Position numbers and translations under genes: made by a program | Notes under the pieces: model-generated | Databases searched by the model: none | Told to the model about the DNA's origin: nothing | Seen by the model: only the letters and a program-made list of their open reading frames with translations | Origin: Rhynchosporium graminicola | Taxonomy: Eukaryota; Ascomycota; Leotiomycetes; Helotiales; Ploettnerulaceae | Length of the DNA stretch: 64,000 bases | Direction of reading: 5' to 3' | Assembly (NCBI GenBank): GCA_900074885.1 | Contig: FJUW01000007.1 | Span: 982,704-1,046,703 of the forward strand | In this document: positions 34,383-47,362 of the stretch, one piece after another | Layout: each line of letters starts with the position of its first letter | How positions within the stretch are numbered: the stretch's first letter is position 1

Positions 34383-37158
34383 ATGGGACGGCTCGTTTGG
34401 TATGCTGGAGTAAGCTTTGAATCAGTGAAGCTGTCCGGATCGAATAGCTAACACATACAGGCATCTACGGCTCTGGCAGGAGGTGTCGTACTTTCTGCCC
34501 TGAATCAGCGAGCGAATTTCTATTCAGCATGCGTTTACATATCACAAAATAACCTGTGCTTGTTTGTAAGCTTGGGACAGGATATCCGCGAAATGATACG
34601 CTGACTTCCATGGCAGATATTGATCAATCTGATCGGCTTGGTCTATGGATCTTTCATGTATGGCCTCCAGCGGTTATGCTACGGACCCCTTCGACCAATC
34701 GAGACGGAACAACTTTACGAGAAATCGTGGTTCGCCATAACAGAGACATGTCTGGCCATGACCATATTCAGGGAGGAGGTAGGCGCCTGGTTCTTAGTGA
34801 TGTTCACTGCGCTCTTGACAGGCAAGGTATGGGGATGGATTGGGGATGGGAGGGTGGAAATACTGGAGCAGCAACCACCAGCGAATCCGCGCCTTTTCCA
34901 TTATCGGCTTTCGATATCCCTGGGTATGTCCGTCATATATGACTTGCTGTTGATGCGATATACCATCAACGCGGTCATTCAACAGGCGCGTCCCAATATG
35001 ATGGTCATGTTCCTCTTCGAGTTTGCCGTCCTCACCACAACTTCCATAGCGACAGCATTACGATATGTCATATCTCGGATAGAAGAAAGAGTGACAAAGC
35101 AACAGACTCAGGAGCGGCTCATCGAGAGAAGAAGGGAGGTCAGAGAATCGAGGGCTGAAATGATCCAGCAAAGAGAGGCTACGGCAGCAGCAGCTGTGCA
35201 GGCTGGCCAGGTACCTCAGGAGCCGACAGAACCATTACCTGAAGAGGACGATGTAGACGAGATGGACATTGAGGTACCAGGTTGGGAAGCAAAGGGCCAT
35301 TGGGTCCTTACCCTAGATTTGATCACTGGTGAGCGAGATCTCTCTACAGTTTTCAGCTCATGCTAATCCTTCAGATTTCTTCAAATTGGGTATATACGTC
35401 TCCTTCTTCGTCATTTTACTCATGTTCTACGGACTACCTATCCATATTATGCGGGACTTGTTTCTAACAGCACGCTCATTTTTCAAACGTCTGAGCACTT
35501 TCGTCAAATATCGACAGGCAACGCAAGATATGAATGCAAGATACGAGGATGCTACGGTTGAGGACATCGAACGAGAAGACACTTGTATCATCTGTAGGGA
35601 GGAAATGAGACCCTGGTCTGTGACGAACCCAGTCGTTCCTCCTGCTGCGCCTGGACAGGCTCCTCCGGCAAGACCTGCCACTACGGTCAACGAACGGACA
35701 CGTCCTAAGAAGTTGCCCTGTGGACATATATTGCATCTTGGCTGCCTCAAGAGCTGGCTTGAAAGGCAGCAGGTTTGTCCGACCTGTCGGCGACCCGTTA
35801 TCGATGTCCCTGGCGCTCAACCTGCTCATGGTGTCGCAAACAACGGAAACGCCGCTGGTCAAGGTGCACAACCTGCTCCTGGTCAGCAAGATGGTGCTGG
35901 AGCTCAGCCTCCAGGTCTTGGTCGACCTCAGCGTAGGATGCGGATGCTGAACTTCGGACCTCTGAGAGTTGGTTTCGGCCAAGCAAATCTACAGGATTTT
36001 GCACAGGGTCTTGCTGGACAGCAACAAGGGCAACAAAATGGGGCACCAGGAGCAGGAAACGCCAGGATTTATGGCTTGGAACTGGGGTTTCCCCGTCGTG
36101 CACAGCAGCAAGCCCAAGCAGGCATAAATACCAATGCCGCTGGAGCTGGCACTATCCAAGATCAACTTCAACATCTCGAGCAGCAAACAATGGCTGAGAT
36201 CCGATCTCTGCAGGTGACACAGCAAGAACTACACTTGGTGCAGCTTCTTCAGGTAGAACTTGCTAGGCTACGGCTATTACAAAACGGATTGCCAGATCCA
36301 TTGGCTGCAGGTTTCCAAGTGCCACTAGCACCTCAACTGCCACAAGTTCAACTTCCACAAGGGCCATTAGGAATCGGCAGAATCGGCGCGCCGGTCGCTA
36401 CCCCTCAGATGTCAAGACATGTAGGGCGAACAAGTACAGCTGCTATACCATCAGGCAGTGCCGAGCTTCCTCCCGGTGTAACGATCCCAGAAGGCTGGTC
36501 CCTCCTCCCGCTAGAAAGATTGGAAGGGGCTGCCGCCATTCCAGAAGCAACAAGTATGGCAAATCCAGGTCCTTCAGCAAGTGCAGGCTTGGCCCCCACA
36601 GCCACCACACAGGGTGATTTCAGCCATATGGCTGGAGATTCTAATAATACTCTGACACCCACACCAACACAAAACCCCGACGGTCCCTCGCAGGCTTCGT
36701 CTGTTGATTCGTCCGACACGAACGCCGTTCATACCCCGCTATCAGTAGCAGCTGACCAGTCAATTAACGCAGACCCAAACACCATTTTGACACAAAGAAC
36801 AGCTGCATCCAGCAAAACAGGAGAATCCGTTGTTAGTGCACAGGAGGAATCCGGCGTAGACCTGGACGCAGAAGCAAGCGCCTTGCCTTATTGGGGCTCG
36901 AGCCAACTATTTACGGGTTCAAATTCTTTGGCAAAACCGAGTAACACAAGTGAATCTTCTTCTAGACCTTCGGTCGCACAATCTATGCCCACCACAACGG
37001 CCATTGATCAAGCTAGTAGCAATACTGTTCCTTCACTAGCTGGTGGCGGGTCATATATATCCCAAGGTACCGATGGAGCAGAGGAGGAAACGATCTCGAA
37101 GGGAAAGGCAAAAGCCGCTACGGTGGAAGATACCGCCGACGAGGCTGAAGGGGCTTAA
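34383..37158 (+). CDS. HRD1: ERAD E3 ubiquitin ligase Hrd1 (synoviolin)
   Basis: Hrd1 is the multispanning ER ubiquitin ligase that retrotranslocates and ubiquitinates misfolded ER proteins. Four exons are supported: 34383..34409, 34461..34565, 34617..35328 and 35375..37158. Introns of 46-51 bp have GTAAGC, GTAAGC and GTGAGC donors, and the product is 875 residues. The N-terminus [20 protein letters not shown] and the segment [20 protein letters not shown] begin the membrane domain, which runs to about residue 310. The RING-H2 domain follows: [11 protein letters not shown] (about 351-361), a Pro/Ala-rich insert of about 35 residues, then [20 protein letters not shown] and VCPTCRRPV. The insert inside the RING is common in fungal Hrd1. 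The 450-residue tail is Gln/Ala/Ser rich and disordered. The charged linker [20 protein letters not shown] precedes the last membrane helices. Confidence 0.93.
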
Positions 37159-38054
37159 AGTCACATACGTTGTAAGAGCGTCCCGGGTTGTATTTTGGCA
37201 CATCTTTGATAGGCGCATGGGTTTGGCTAGAGCGACGAAGTCTTTTCGTGTTTGTAGAATTGAATGAAAGCGATATCATGATTACCATTGGGTCGTCCTC
37301 TATGTTTATGATGGCATCTACATCTCGTACATGATGACTGCATGATCCGATCTGCCCCTCAGGCGTACCTTGCACGAGATATGGCTCTATGATTCAAGTG
37401 ATTTCTCGGCACTTTGCCTTAAATCCTTCTCAGTCTTGCAATTATCCGCAGAAGAAGCAGAGCATCGTCTTTCTGCTTCCAGCCTATAAGGCTACTGTTG
37501 CAAAACCAGCTGAGTCTAAAAGAGAAGAGAATTCTCGACTTCATCCTGTCTATGAATTCTCGTGCTTTTCCCATGAACCTTTACATGAAGTAGGTTTGTG
37601 TTCTTCTTGTTTTATGTGTGCCTCAACACTGATTGCTGGGGGCCATGAAGAGGCATTGAGCTTGATTGTTTAGTAATCTGTATAGCAGGCTATGGACTGA
37701 GTAGCGATTGTAAACAAATTATGAGAACTCGCTAGGGGTTGGTGGATGTTGAAGTGGAGTGATGAAGGTGGAGTGGTTTGTTTACGTACCTTTTTGTTTC
37801 GCCTCGGAGTATGCTGCCTCTTCTTGTCTCTTCTTCCTTCAGGCACTGGATCAAGCAGTGATCAGTACAATAACATCGATGCTAGGATTAATTCCAGTCT
37901 CGCAGCCTACTTTGAGTCTCGCGAGAGAAGACATCTCAAAGATTTATAGTACTTCATATTTCTAAGTTATGTCTACAGCGTAATTGTACACACTAGCTCC
38001 CTACAAACACATAATTTCCTAGTGTCCAATTTGGAATACGGTCAGTCAGCCAGT
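37159..38054. other. Convergent intergenic region, 0.9 kb
   Basis: This stretch lies between the HRD1 stop and the 3' end of the decayed helicase gene. I see no exon or repeat. Confidence 0.5.
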
Positions 38055-41000
38055 CTATCGCTCCATCTCCTCTGCTCTTGTGACTCCATCAACGGCTTGG
38101 TGATCCCGACCTCCAATCCTAGCTCCACATTCAATACAGCGAGCCTGTTCCATGGGCATACCGCATTCGCCAATCGCAAACTGCGCTGTCAGCAAAATAT
38201 CCAATTCAAGAATTCATATGAGGATGTGAGAGAGATGAAGATCGCTTACCGGATGTCCATTCTCGCAATTATACCAATGACCGGCATGCGTAGCGATGCC
38301 TCAACGATCACTCACCATCGCCTGCTTAATCGCAGCCAACTCCTCCGCCGTGACTTCTTCATACCACTCCTTACCTAGCAAACCCATGATGTGATCGATG
38401 GCTTCGTCGAGGATATCGGCGTCTTTGAAGGGGTTGCTTGCAAAGCTCCTTGGCGACCTCGAGAAGTCGAACTTCTTCCTGCACTACCTCGTTGGCTTTG
38501 TCGATATCGGTTTTGGTAGCGTGCGAGTACATTTGTAATGCTCGAGCTACTTTGCCAGAGTAGCAGGAGACTTCTAAAGAGAGCTTGGGAAGGCTGGCTT
38601 GCTTGCAATCTGCATTGAGAGTACGGCAGTCTTGCAAGAAAGAGACGTACTTTTGTGTCGGGTTCCCACCGCCATTGTTAATTGAGGATCCGGCTGGGCC
38701 TCTTGCCATTGCTTGGCCGACTGCGAAGAGATGTGACAGGATAATAGAACAACATTTCAGGTCTGCTGTGAAGCCACCGAGAATCACTCGGCGATCTCTG
38801 GCTGGTTTTGAATTGCTAGGTTGAGAGTCAAGCGAGCCAACTGACCTTCCAGATCTCGAGCAGCGGCTTGCATAGTGGCGTAAACAGTTGCATCATGAAG
38901 CTTCTGCGCTGGTTGATTTCTGTCTACTGTAATTCGACGGAAGTAGGGAACTACGTCCATCGTTGAGACTGTGATCGGTTTGCCTTATCAAGAAGGTCCA
39001 AGATCTTATTTCTTGAGGAATTCAACTTCTGGTCTAGATCCTCGGTCTTCGAATCTAATGTTTGAAGACCTTCTTGTCCGCTTACAGGAATCATTTCGAC
39101 ATTTCATCGATAACAACTCGGTTGATAACCCTGTTGTAGCGTTGGGTGTTATGTTGTCGAATCGCACAGTTGCAATCAGGGCATCTTGGGATAGGCTTTG
39201 ATAGCTCCGAAGATGGATCTTTGAGACCTATAAATGCTCCAGACCCCTCCACGTCATAAACTCAGACATCCCAATCATTCCATCGAGTGTTTCTGCTGTA
39301 AAGAAGTGTCCACAGATTAGAACAACGATGGGTGTCTCGTCAAGATCGATGTCATTGTAAGACTTCATCTCCAGGAGATCGACTCGGTCATCTTGCTTTG
39401 CGGAACAGATTTGGCAGTAGTCCTCAGGGCACGATTCTCCGCAGATACTAGGGCACTGGTGGCCACAGATTAGATAGAGTATTGGGACATCGCTTATTGC
39501 AAGGTAACCGAGAACAAGGTGCTCCACATGGCAAAGTACATGCTCCTTGATGATCACATGGCCAAGTACAGCGCTCGATGCACGAGCTACAAGTTTTGTT
39601 GCATAGCAGTGTGCATTTAGAATGGGCACATTGAACCTTCTTAGAGTCAGTATGGTGGCCCATGATACTTCACTAATATCAAGAAGCGTAAAAATGACAT
39701 TCGTAGTAGGTAATCGGTCTCACAAATGAGTCCCGGTAACATTCTTCGGTCTGAAAGAGAAATTGGGGGGATCAAATACGTACCTCGCAGGGTAAGGAAC
39801 ATGAACCACAGCCCGAACCATCATGACAAGGTCGTGGGCAAGTGTGATTACAAGTTCCGAAGCTTCTTCCACATATTTGGTTACATCTGTTATGTCGAAC
39901 AACTATTTTCCCAGCACTATTCTTCAGGTTGCAACGACCACAAGTACCTCGACAAGGATGCCATCCTCGGAGCATCGACTTTCGATATTGTGGTTGCATC
40001 CTGGAACTACTCTCTGAACAAGTGTGCTCCATGGAATTTTGGCAGCATCTTGAGTGAGGTAGCAGTCGACACCATTCGCTTCATGGCCGCATGAAAGCTG
40101 AACACCGTTTATCTTCACCATGCAATTCACGCAGTCCTCTCCGCATGATGACTTCTCGCAAGGATGGCTGCAAGGACTATGAAGGCGCTCGCAAGCTTTT
40201 GGACAGGCGAACACTTGATGCATCGATTCGGAGTGGCACCGAGCCAGACATTGATGGCCACAATCATTGAGACGTCGGTTGCAGATCAATTGACAGCCCC
40301 TTCCGGACTGAGTCTCTCGAAGTTCTCGGGCCGCGAAGCTGCGATCTCGGTGTCTGGGTGGCGAGGACAGCATAGGCTAAAAGATTGTCCTACGGCTTCA
40401 TCGGCTCCAAGTAGATTAAGGACATCGCTGCACATCGGAAAATTCGAATAGGTTTCAGCGTTTCCAATGAGATATAGACCGTGTTGAGCTCGGCTAAGCA
40501 ATACGTTGATGCGGTTACTAGTCTTGAGGAAACCTACCTTCTTCTCCTTGTTGCTTCGGACAAGACTGACGATGATGACCTTTGCTTCCCCACCCTACAT
40601 GATAAGTACGTGGTTAGCTTTGATAAAGTTCAAGTTCTCGAAACTTCTGCTGCGTGACTTGGAGATTCATTGAGTCATCATATATGGGGCTAGGCAAAAG
40701 GATCGAGTGAAAAGAAACATTGTACCTGGAAATTGTCCACTGTCGCCATTCTGTGTTCTGAGTCAGCAACAATAATCTGTGTGGCTTTTGAGACATGCAT
40801 ACCGTAGAAGCTCACTCATCTGCTTTCTTGCCAGTGGTTTCTTCCCTGCTTGAGGATTCGCCACCCCACTGGAGGCGCCAACGTCAGAGTCAACAAAACC
40901 CTCCTTTAACAGAGCCTCTTCGTCTCGATCACTAAGGACTATCTCGAACTCTCTCCGATATTTGGCTCGCAGTGCTTGCAACTGGCCGGTATATGGTGTG

Positions 41001-44000
41001 AGAACTGCGATGTCCGAACTGCTGTAGACACCCTGGCGGACAATGTGCCTAACAAGAGCGTGTGTCATGTCTACTTCCCAGACATTGCTATGTGACTTCT
41101 GGTGATTATCATTGGAGCCTCCATCCTGAAGATTGTCGTGGTCTAGGAAGAACACGTTGTGACGCATTCCAACGACATCGGGAAGATTGCAAGTACTTGC
41201 GTGATCAATGAGACGCGGGTAGATGGCGCTATGGATCAGATTGGAGATCTCTGGCCGCTTTCTTCGTTGTGAATTCAATTGAGAGACTGGGAAAGGTGGA
41301 TGACCAGGCTCGCCTACGGAGAGTCTCTCGAATTGACTCCGGTCTGATTGATACGGTGCTCCCGTTGGGCTTTCCAGGGAGAGGCCGAAGTTGATGATCT
41401 GAGTACGGAGTTATTGGTGATCTCCAATTGATATTACATCCTCCACTGTTGGAAGTAGAGCGTTCAAGAAGTGCGGCTCCATTGCTGTCGATTGATTAAG
41501 TCAGTAAGCTGTTCTCGAACGATATATTATGTAATGACTCTATTGAAATGATGTGGGAGGATAATGACTTCGACGGGATGGAAATGAGAAGCTGAAAACC
41601 ACTTACTTTGCCGGCCTCTTCACATATGACGATCTTGCAAGGCACATGCTGCAGAGTTTTGATCCGCTTGGCAACTCCTGTCGTTGTAACTCCTATAACA
41701 TCCGCTGTCAGAAGCACTCGATGATCCACCTCATCGTGAACATCGGTCAATTTTTGACGTAACTTCTCCGTTGTCCTCATGGATTCATACAGATGATCGG
41801 AAAGGTCTTTCCGAAGCGCCGAAACCCAATATTCAGCTAGCCGCTGTTTGCCAGGTGGTGCGATGACGGAGACGCCACTACGATCTGCACTCTCGAGGAG
41901 TTGTTCGACCTCTGTGGCCTCGAAGTCCATGCCATCGTACCATTCCTGAGCCGAAAGCCAAATATCGAAAGGATGTCTACCAACCGACTCGAAGCCGCCT
42001 TGTTCGACCCTGTTGAACTGGGAGTGTATTGTTGAGTAGTTTTCAGCCAAATGAGCTTTCAGGCTCGCCCAACTAGGCTGCTTTCGGGTACTGCGTATGG
42101 ACTCAAGTATCCTCCTTGCGGGTTTCTCTTGCCCTTCTATCTCTTGATACGTCATGGCACACATGTAGCCTTCTGACATGTTCTTGCATTCTTCTCTGGC
42201 TATCACTCTCAAATTTTAACCCTCGAGGCGTGAGGCCTTGCTTTGACCTCCAACTCGAATTACCTTCTCGACGCCGACGTCTAGAAGGTGCTCAAGAAAT
42301 TGATCCAATGCATGATCTGTATAGCAACGAAGGGAGTACTGTAAGTCTATTGTTTTCATTATGGGACCGGGTGACTACTTACACCACGATGATTGGTCCC
42401 AGGTCAGCAGTAGATGCAGCTGAGAGCAGTACTCTCATCAAGTTCATTCCCAAATAAGATTTTCCAGTTCCTGGTGGCCCCTGAATTTGAACAAACTCAT
42501 AGCTCAGCGCGGAGACCAAGGCTTGACACTGTCCACGATCGAGCGTTGTCTGAGCTTTGACATTTATCGATTTTCCTGTCATTAGGTTTTAGGGTCTCCG
42601 CTGGACGTATGAGAATATTCTCCGCCCCTTCCTTAAGAATTGCCCCGAGGGAAAGTGCAAAGTTTCGGTTTCGAGCGTGCGCAGGCGGCGGAATGTCTAG
42701 GCCGGGTTGTTGACCTGATGCTCCAATCGATCCGAGACAATCCACTACCGAAGTGGCCAGCGACAGAGCTGATACATGTCTTGAATGCTTTCTAGGACAG
42801 GAACAAACATGGCAAGAATGATCCCGGGGAGTTCAATGATGATTCCAAACGAGTTCTTGCAACTCGGTCGCACGGCCGTATCCAGGTCTTTCTGATTCTT
42901 CGAGGCAAGCTTTGCAGTTCGAGGCAAGCTTTGCAGTGATGGTTGCATAGTTGTCCTGGGAGCTGAGACTGGCAGGTTTCTTGTGGTCTATTTCCTTGCC
43001 GGAAACATTGAAGAATAGTAGCGAGCTACTTCCTTCCCCCTTAAAAGATAACAGACAAAGGAAAACTCCTTCTTCAAGACGCTTGGAATCATCCCACCAT
43101 CTACATCTCTGCGATTCTGACTTCTTGCGAGCTGCTGTAGGTTGAGGAAACGATAGCTGGACCCCAAGCCCTCGGCGATGATCGAACGACAGGTTTTGGA
43201 CCTGGGTCTTGGGATAGGAGTATGCCCGGATATTTCCAAGATTGACCCACGGATTTTCAATGAGCGAAAAATTCTGCTCTGCGGTCAAAATCAGTCCTGC
43301 CAAAGCTTCTTTCAATTCTCCAAAAATACCATGACGCAGAAGACGAAAACGGGTATCTAAGTGTCTCTGTGCTTGGTCACTGAGGAAGTGTGGCATATCA
43401 AGATTTGTAGAGGGTAAGTATTCCGCATGGTTGCTTCGATTCTCGCCCTCTGTTGGGATAATCTTGATCTCGGAAACTAGGTGGCGGAATAGTTGGCAAT
43501 GACAATATCAGAAGTATCTGAAGAAAGGAGAAAAGGATGCAAGATTTGTCTCAAGAATTATTGAGACACTCCAAAAAGGAAACTTTGAGCTTCCCCACTA
43601 CCTACTGTCGGCCTCATCGTTATCGTGTCTTTCTTCTGGTATTTCCACAGCCCTGGGATATGTCGACATGACTACACCTGTTGTAACTCCTCCGTCTGTG
43701 TAGTCATCTTCCTGCAACAATCCTTGAGACCGTGCAACGTTCGGCGCAGTTCTTCGACCGTGTTACCCACGTATTATCAGGCAACTGAGTGTTTGTCGGG
43801 AATAATCACTTCCATCGTCTCTTCAATCTTACTGAACAAGCCAAGAAGAACTTCATTGAATGATGCTCGAATCTCTCGTCTGAGCAATTCGTGGATGGCT
43901 TTCGGCATGGCGATGAGGAGTTGTTCAAACTTGTCATTGGCTGCAGAAGCGGGATGGAGATGGTCATCTAAAAGGTTGTCGCAAAATTTCCGGAAGAATG

Positions 44001-44540
44001 TAATAGCCCTGGTGCCATTCCTGCCGCCAATGAAGTTGTAAATGTTTCCCACGGCCGTGTCGACAGCCAGGCAGTCCAGCAGGCCTGGTGTGTAATAACT
44101 AGAAGAAAGGGCTTTGCCAGCCTAACGAAGGTCGACGATCCACCTGAACGGAATTGCATCTCCATCAGACTCTTGGTATTATCTCGCCCCACAATAATCG
44201 TCAGCGTCCAGGTTAAGGATCAGTTGCTGTTTCAAGTTTCGATTGTCGTCGTTCAAGATTCTGAAAGCACCACTCCACACTTGTCCAATAGTGTCAGTAT
44301 CATTTCGCACTGGCTGGTCTTTGGTCTTCTCCAAGAGTTGTAGCTGGCTTTCACTGCCTGTTCTTCGGGAGTCTCCCCAAGTGCTTCGCGTCTTTGGCCT
44401 CCCACTTCACCGTCTGACAGCCTGCCTCTTCCTCCACCTGACCCGCCTCTCCTATTCCGACCTCCTACATGTCCCGCTCTCCCGCCCGCTCTGGAACTCC
44501 CATGGGACTCTCGCCCAGCCCTCGATCGTGGTGGCAATGC
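38055..44540 (-). pseudogene. Decayed NFX1-type zinc-finger helicase (ZNFX1/Hrr1-like)
   Basis: The intact family couples an SF1 RNA helicase to Cys-rich NFX1 fingers and a C-terminal RZ-type finger. Relatives include fission-yeast Hrr1 (RNA silencing) and animal ZNFX1. In order I can read an RGG-rich N-terminus (about 44530-44400), the pre-helicase region with TAVGNIYNFIGGRNGTRAI, Walker A GPPGTGKSYLG (about 42460), Walker B VICEEAG (about 41620), VLTPYTGQLQALRAKYR, LLSRAQHGLYLIGNAE (about 40480), CGHQCLARCHSES and CNHTCPRPCHDGSGCGSC fingers, then GECGMPMEQARCIECGARIG (RZ finger, about 38190-38110), with a stop at 38055. Ordinary introns remain, for example 43605..43477 and one before the RZ finger. 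Breaks: in-frame stops at 42745-42747, 42216-42218, 41411-41413, 39091-39093 and 43775-43780; a 19-bp duplication at 42899-42936; frameshifts near 44340, 44188, 44088, 43735, 42710, 42580, 40298, 39490, 39258 and 39088; a deletion near 39965. No single message could encode the full protein. Confidence 0.85.
42899..42936 (-). repeat. 19-bp tandem duplication inside the helicase pseudogene
   Basis: Two exact 19-bp copies lie at 42899..42917 and 42918..42936. Because 19 is not a multiple of three, the duplication shifts the frame. The frame before it and the frame after it carry consecutive parts of the family sequence. Confidence 0.93.
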
Positions 44541-46390
44541 TGAAGGTCTTGATGGTCAGACTCAATATCATTTGATCCACGAAGTTACGTCAGTATGGCT
44601 GGATTCTGCTCGATGTTCCTTGAAATCGACCGAAGAAGTTGAAGAGTTGGAGTGAAGTGCAGTCCAAACGTGCAATACTGGAAGCTTAGTGGTGAGTTTG
44701 GAGGGAGATGAAGTAAATGTGTGTCACGTGTGTCGATTCAAAGAAACTTCACCTTGCTATTGTGGGACATCAAGTCTGTGGTGCGGGTAGAGACACGCTT
44801 AGTTCACCTCGAAGGACCTGGAGGGAGTAGTAGATATTAAGGGGTACCCACATGAGTGTATGGGATGCTGCCATAGGCGTTTACAAGAACTCATGAGCTG
44901 AAAGTGGAGAACAAGGCAGCGAATAAGAGCAAACTTCGCTCCTAACAACTGGATCTGATCATACGCAAAGTAGATCAAGACCGGCAAAGACGCGTCTATA
45001 AACACAGGAACTTACAAAACTGTAGTACTCTCTGCTGCTCTCACATGTACCAGGACCCTGAAGAAAGGTGTCTCTGGCGAACGACTTCATGAGCAACCTT
45101 GATTCCTAACCGAGGCGCACGTCAACATGCAAGGAGCCGTGCGAACGATCAAGGGGCGGCCAAAGGACCAAAATTACGCGGACACAGTGAGAAAGTAGCG
45201 AGCGAGCTACGATGACGCGAGCAAGACAAAGAACATCCCTTCTTAAGTCTCAATGTGTACCCTAGCCATTTGGGATACACCGGCTCCTTGCTCTTGGGGC
45301 GGCGCAGAGAGATGGGCTTGCTCGTTGCCAACCCAAGATACATCTCCGGTTTACTTTGGAAATCTCCATATTGGTCCCGAGCAGCATCCTCAAGAGCGAA
45401 CGGGGGTGTTAACGCTAAGTCCCTATCAGCATGTATTGTATAGAAAGAGGTTTTGTGAAAGCAGAGTTGAGGTCGAATTGTTTTATGCATCATTTTCAGC
45501 AAGATAAAGTGACATCCATTCGTAGCCCCCAAAACACGGTGTCGAGGCGATGGACGAAAAATCCAGTCCTGAAAGAACTAGAAAGAAAGGAAGAATTTTG
45601 TGTCTACAGAGTAAATCAGGGATTCAGTCCCTCCGTGCAGGTGGGTCGGTCCTTTGCCTTCATTGAATGAAAGAGAGCCTCTGGCAAAAGAGGAGGTCCT
45701 TGCAAGGTCACACACCGATTCCTCCTTTCATAGATAGCTTCAAAGCGCCCACAAGAGTAAATTGGCATCCGAATCACGTAGCTGCCCTTCTGCTTCCGAA
45801 GATGTAGGTTTCTACCGCAATCAGGTGAACATGCAGGATGGATGGATACTCCAATGAGCCTAGCTGTGGGATGTACTCAAATAGCCATGTGACATGGACG
45901 GGGTGATGTGCATATGTCGCTGCAGGCGTTGCATGCGAGAGCTCGCTCGTATCGGGGTCAACGGTTGCAATATGCGGCGAGGTTCCGAGGGAGTTCGATA
46001 GTGATAGGGGGGGCAGCGGGAAGGCTGAAGTGATAATGCATACAATACAATCCCCTTCGGGTGTAGTTGGTAGAAGGCTCGATTGGGTACAGTCGGCATG
46101 AGCGGAGGTGTATTGATGATTGATTGTATTATGGCTGGCTGAATTAAAGAACTTAGGAGTAGTCTGCTGCAGAGGCTAGATAGATGTGGGCAGTTAATTG
46201 TGCGTGCTCCTTTCTTTCCGCGGCTACGGCTAATATGGTATAAGTATAAGTATTAGACTTCCGATTCTCGTCCTCTCTACGAAGTACGATGTAGGTAGGT
46301 AGGTAAGTAGGTAGGGTACCCAGGCAGTGATAGATCTAATATACTTCGAAGTATCTTACTCCGTAAATGTGCGGGCGGGGAAGAAGTGGA

Positions 46391-46439
46391 AAGAAGAAGA
46401 AGAAGAAGAAGAAGAAGAAGAAGAAGAAGAAGAAGAAGA
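46391..46439. repeat. AAG trinucleotide microsatellite
   Basis: About 16 uninterrupted copies of aag. The polar open frames across it are low-complexity artefacts. Confidence 0.92.
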
Positions 46440-46800
46440 TCGTTCCATTGATATACTGTACGGCCGACCGGTCTCTCTCTCCTTTGAGATAAGTCGAGTT
46501 GTTGTTGTTGTCACTCAACCTGCTCTGCTGTCTGTACCTACCCGCCCCACCCAAAGTAGTGTACTCCGCACCTAGGACCTTGGCAAGCTAACCAACAACC
46601 TGCATCATGAGAGTGGACCCCTACCCACCCGTACGAATCCTGGCACCAATGGCAATGCAATTCTGCATGACTCCCGCTCTGACTAAAGAACTCATTCGAC
46701 TAAGGTGGACTGGAACTAGACTGGACTGGACTAGGCTAGACTAGACTAGATTGGACTGGACTAGACTACCTACAGTATTCTCACTTTTTTATTTTTTATT

Positions 46801-46833
46801 TATATATATATATATATATATACATATATATAT
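46801..46833. repeat. TA dinucleotide repeat
   Basis: About 16 ta units with one interruption (tac), set in T-rich DNA. Confidence 0.9.
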
Positions 46834-47329
46834 CTTTTATTTTATTTCAATCACAGTAGCAGTACCACAATTTTTCAATTGAATTAAAGGTAAACTACCT
46901 AGATAGATATTCTTGACTCCTTCCGTTTGAACGGAGATATCAAAACAAAAAATAGCTAGCCTCTTCCTGATCATGCCTACCCTACCCTACCCAAAGGACC
47001 CCCGAGGATCATCGCACTTTTACTTTTACTTTTACTTTTACTTTCCTCCGTACTTTCGTCATTCTTCCATTCTTACCTACCGACCTACTGTACCTACAAA
47101 GTACAAGTACAAGTATCTTTCTTCTATCCCTGCACCTACCTACCTGCCCTGTCCTTGTTGATACTTACTTTATATTCCCCGCCCCCCCCAACATCTAGAC
47201 CTTATGATACCTACCTACCTAGGTACTATCCCGCTTCCTACCTTACTTATACCTACCTACCTTCGACTTGTACATATTAGGTACCAAGGTGTACAGAGTC
47301 CGTACGTACGTACAGCTGCATCTCTGCAG

Positions 47330-47362
47330 CTACCTACCTACCTACCTACCTACCTACCTACC
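47330..47362. repeat. CTAC tetranucleotide microsatellite
   Basis: About eight copies of ctac within a wider zone of scattered TACCT elements. An 18-bp palindrome-like stretch (agctgcatctctgcagct) lies immediately before it. Confidence 0.85.

Noticed and set aside
46327..46575. Glu-rich and Phe-rich small proteins
   Set aside because: They are translations of the AAG microsatellite on either strand.
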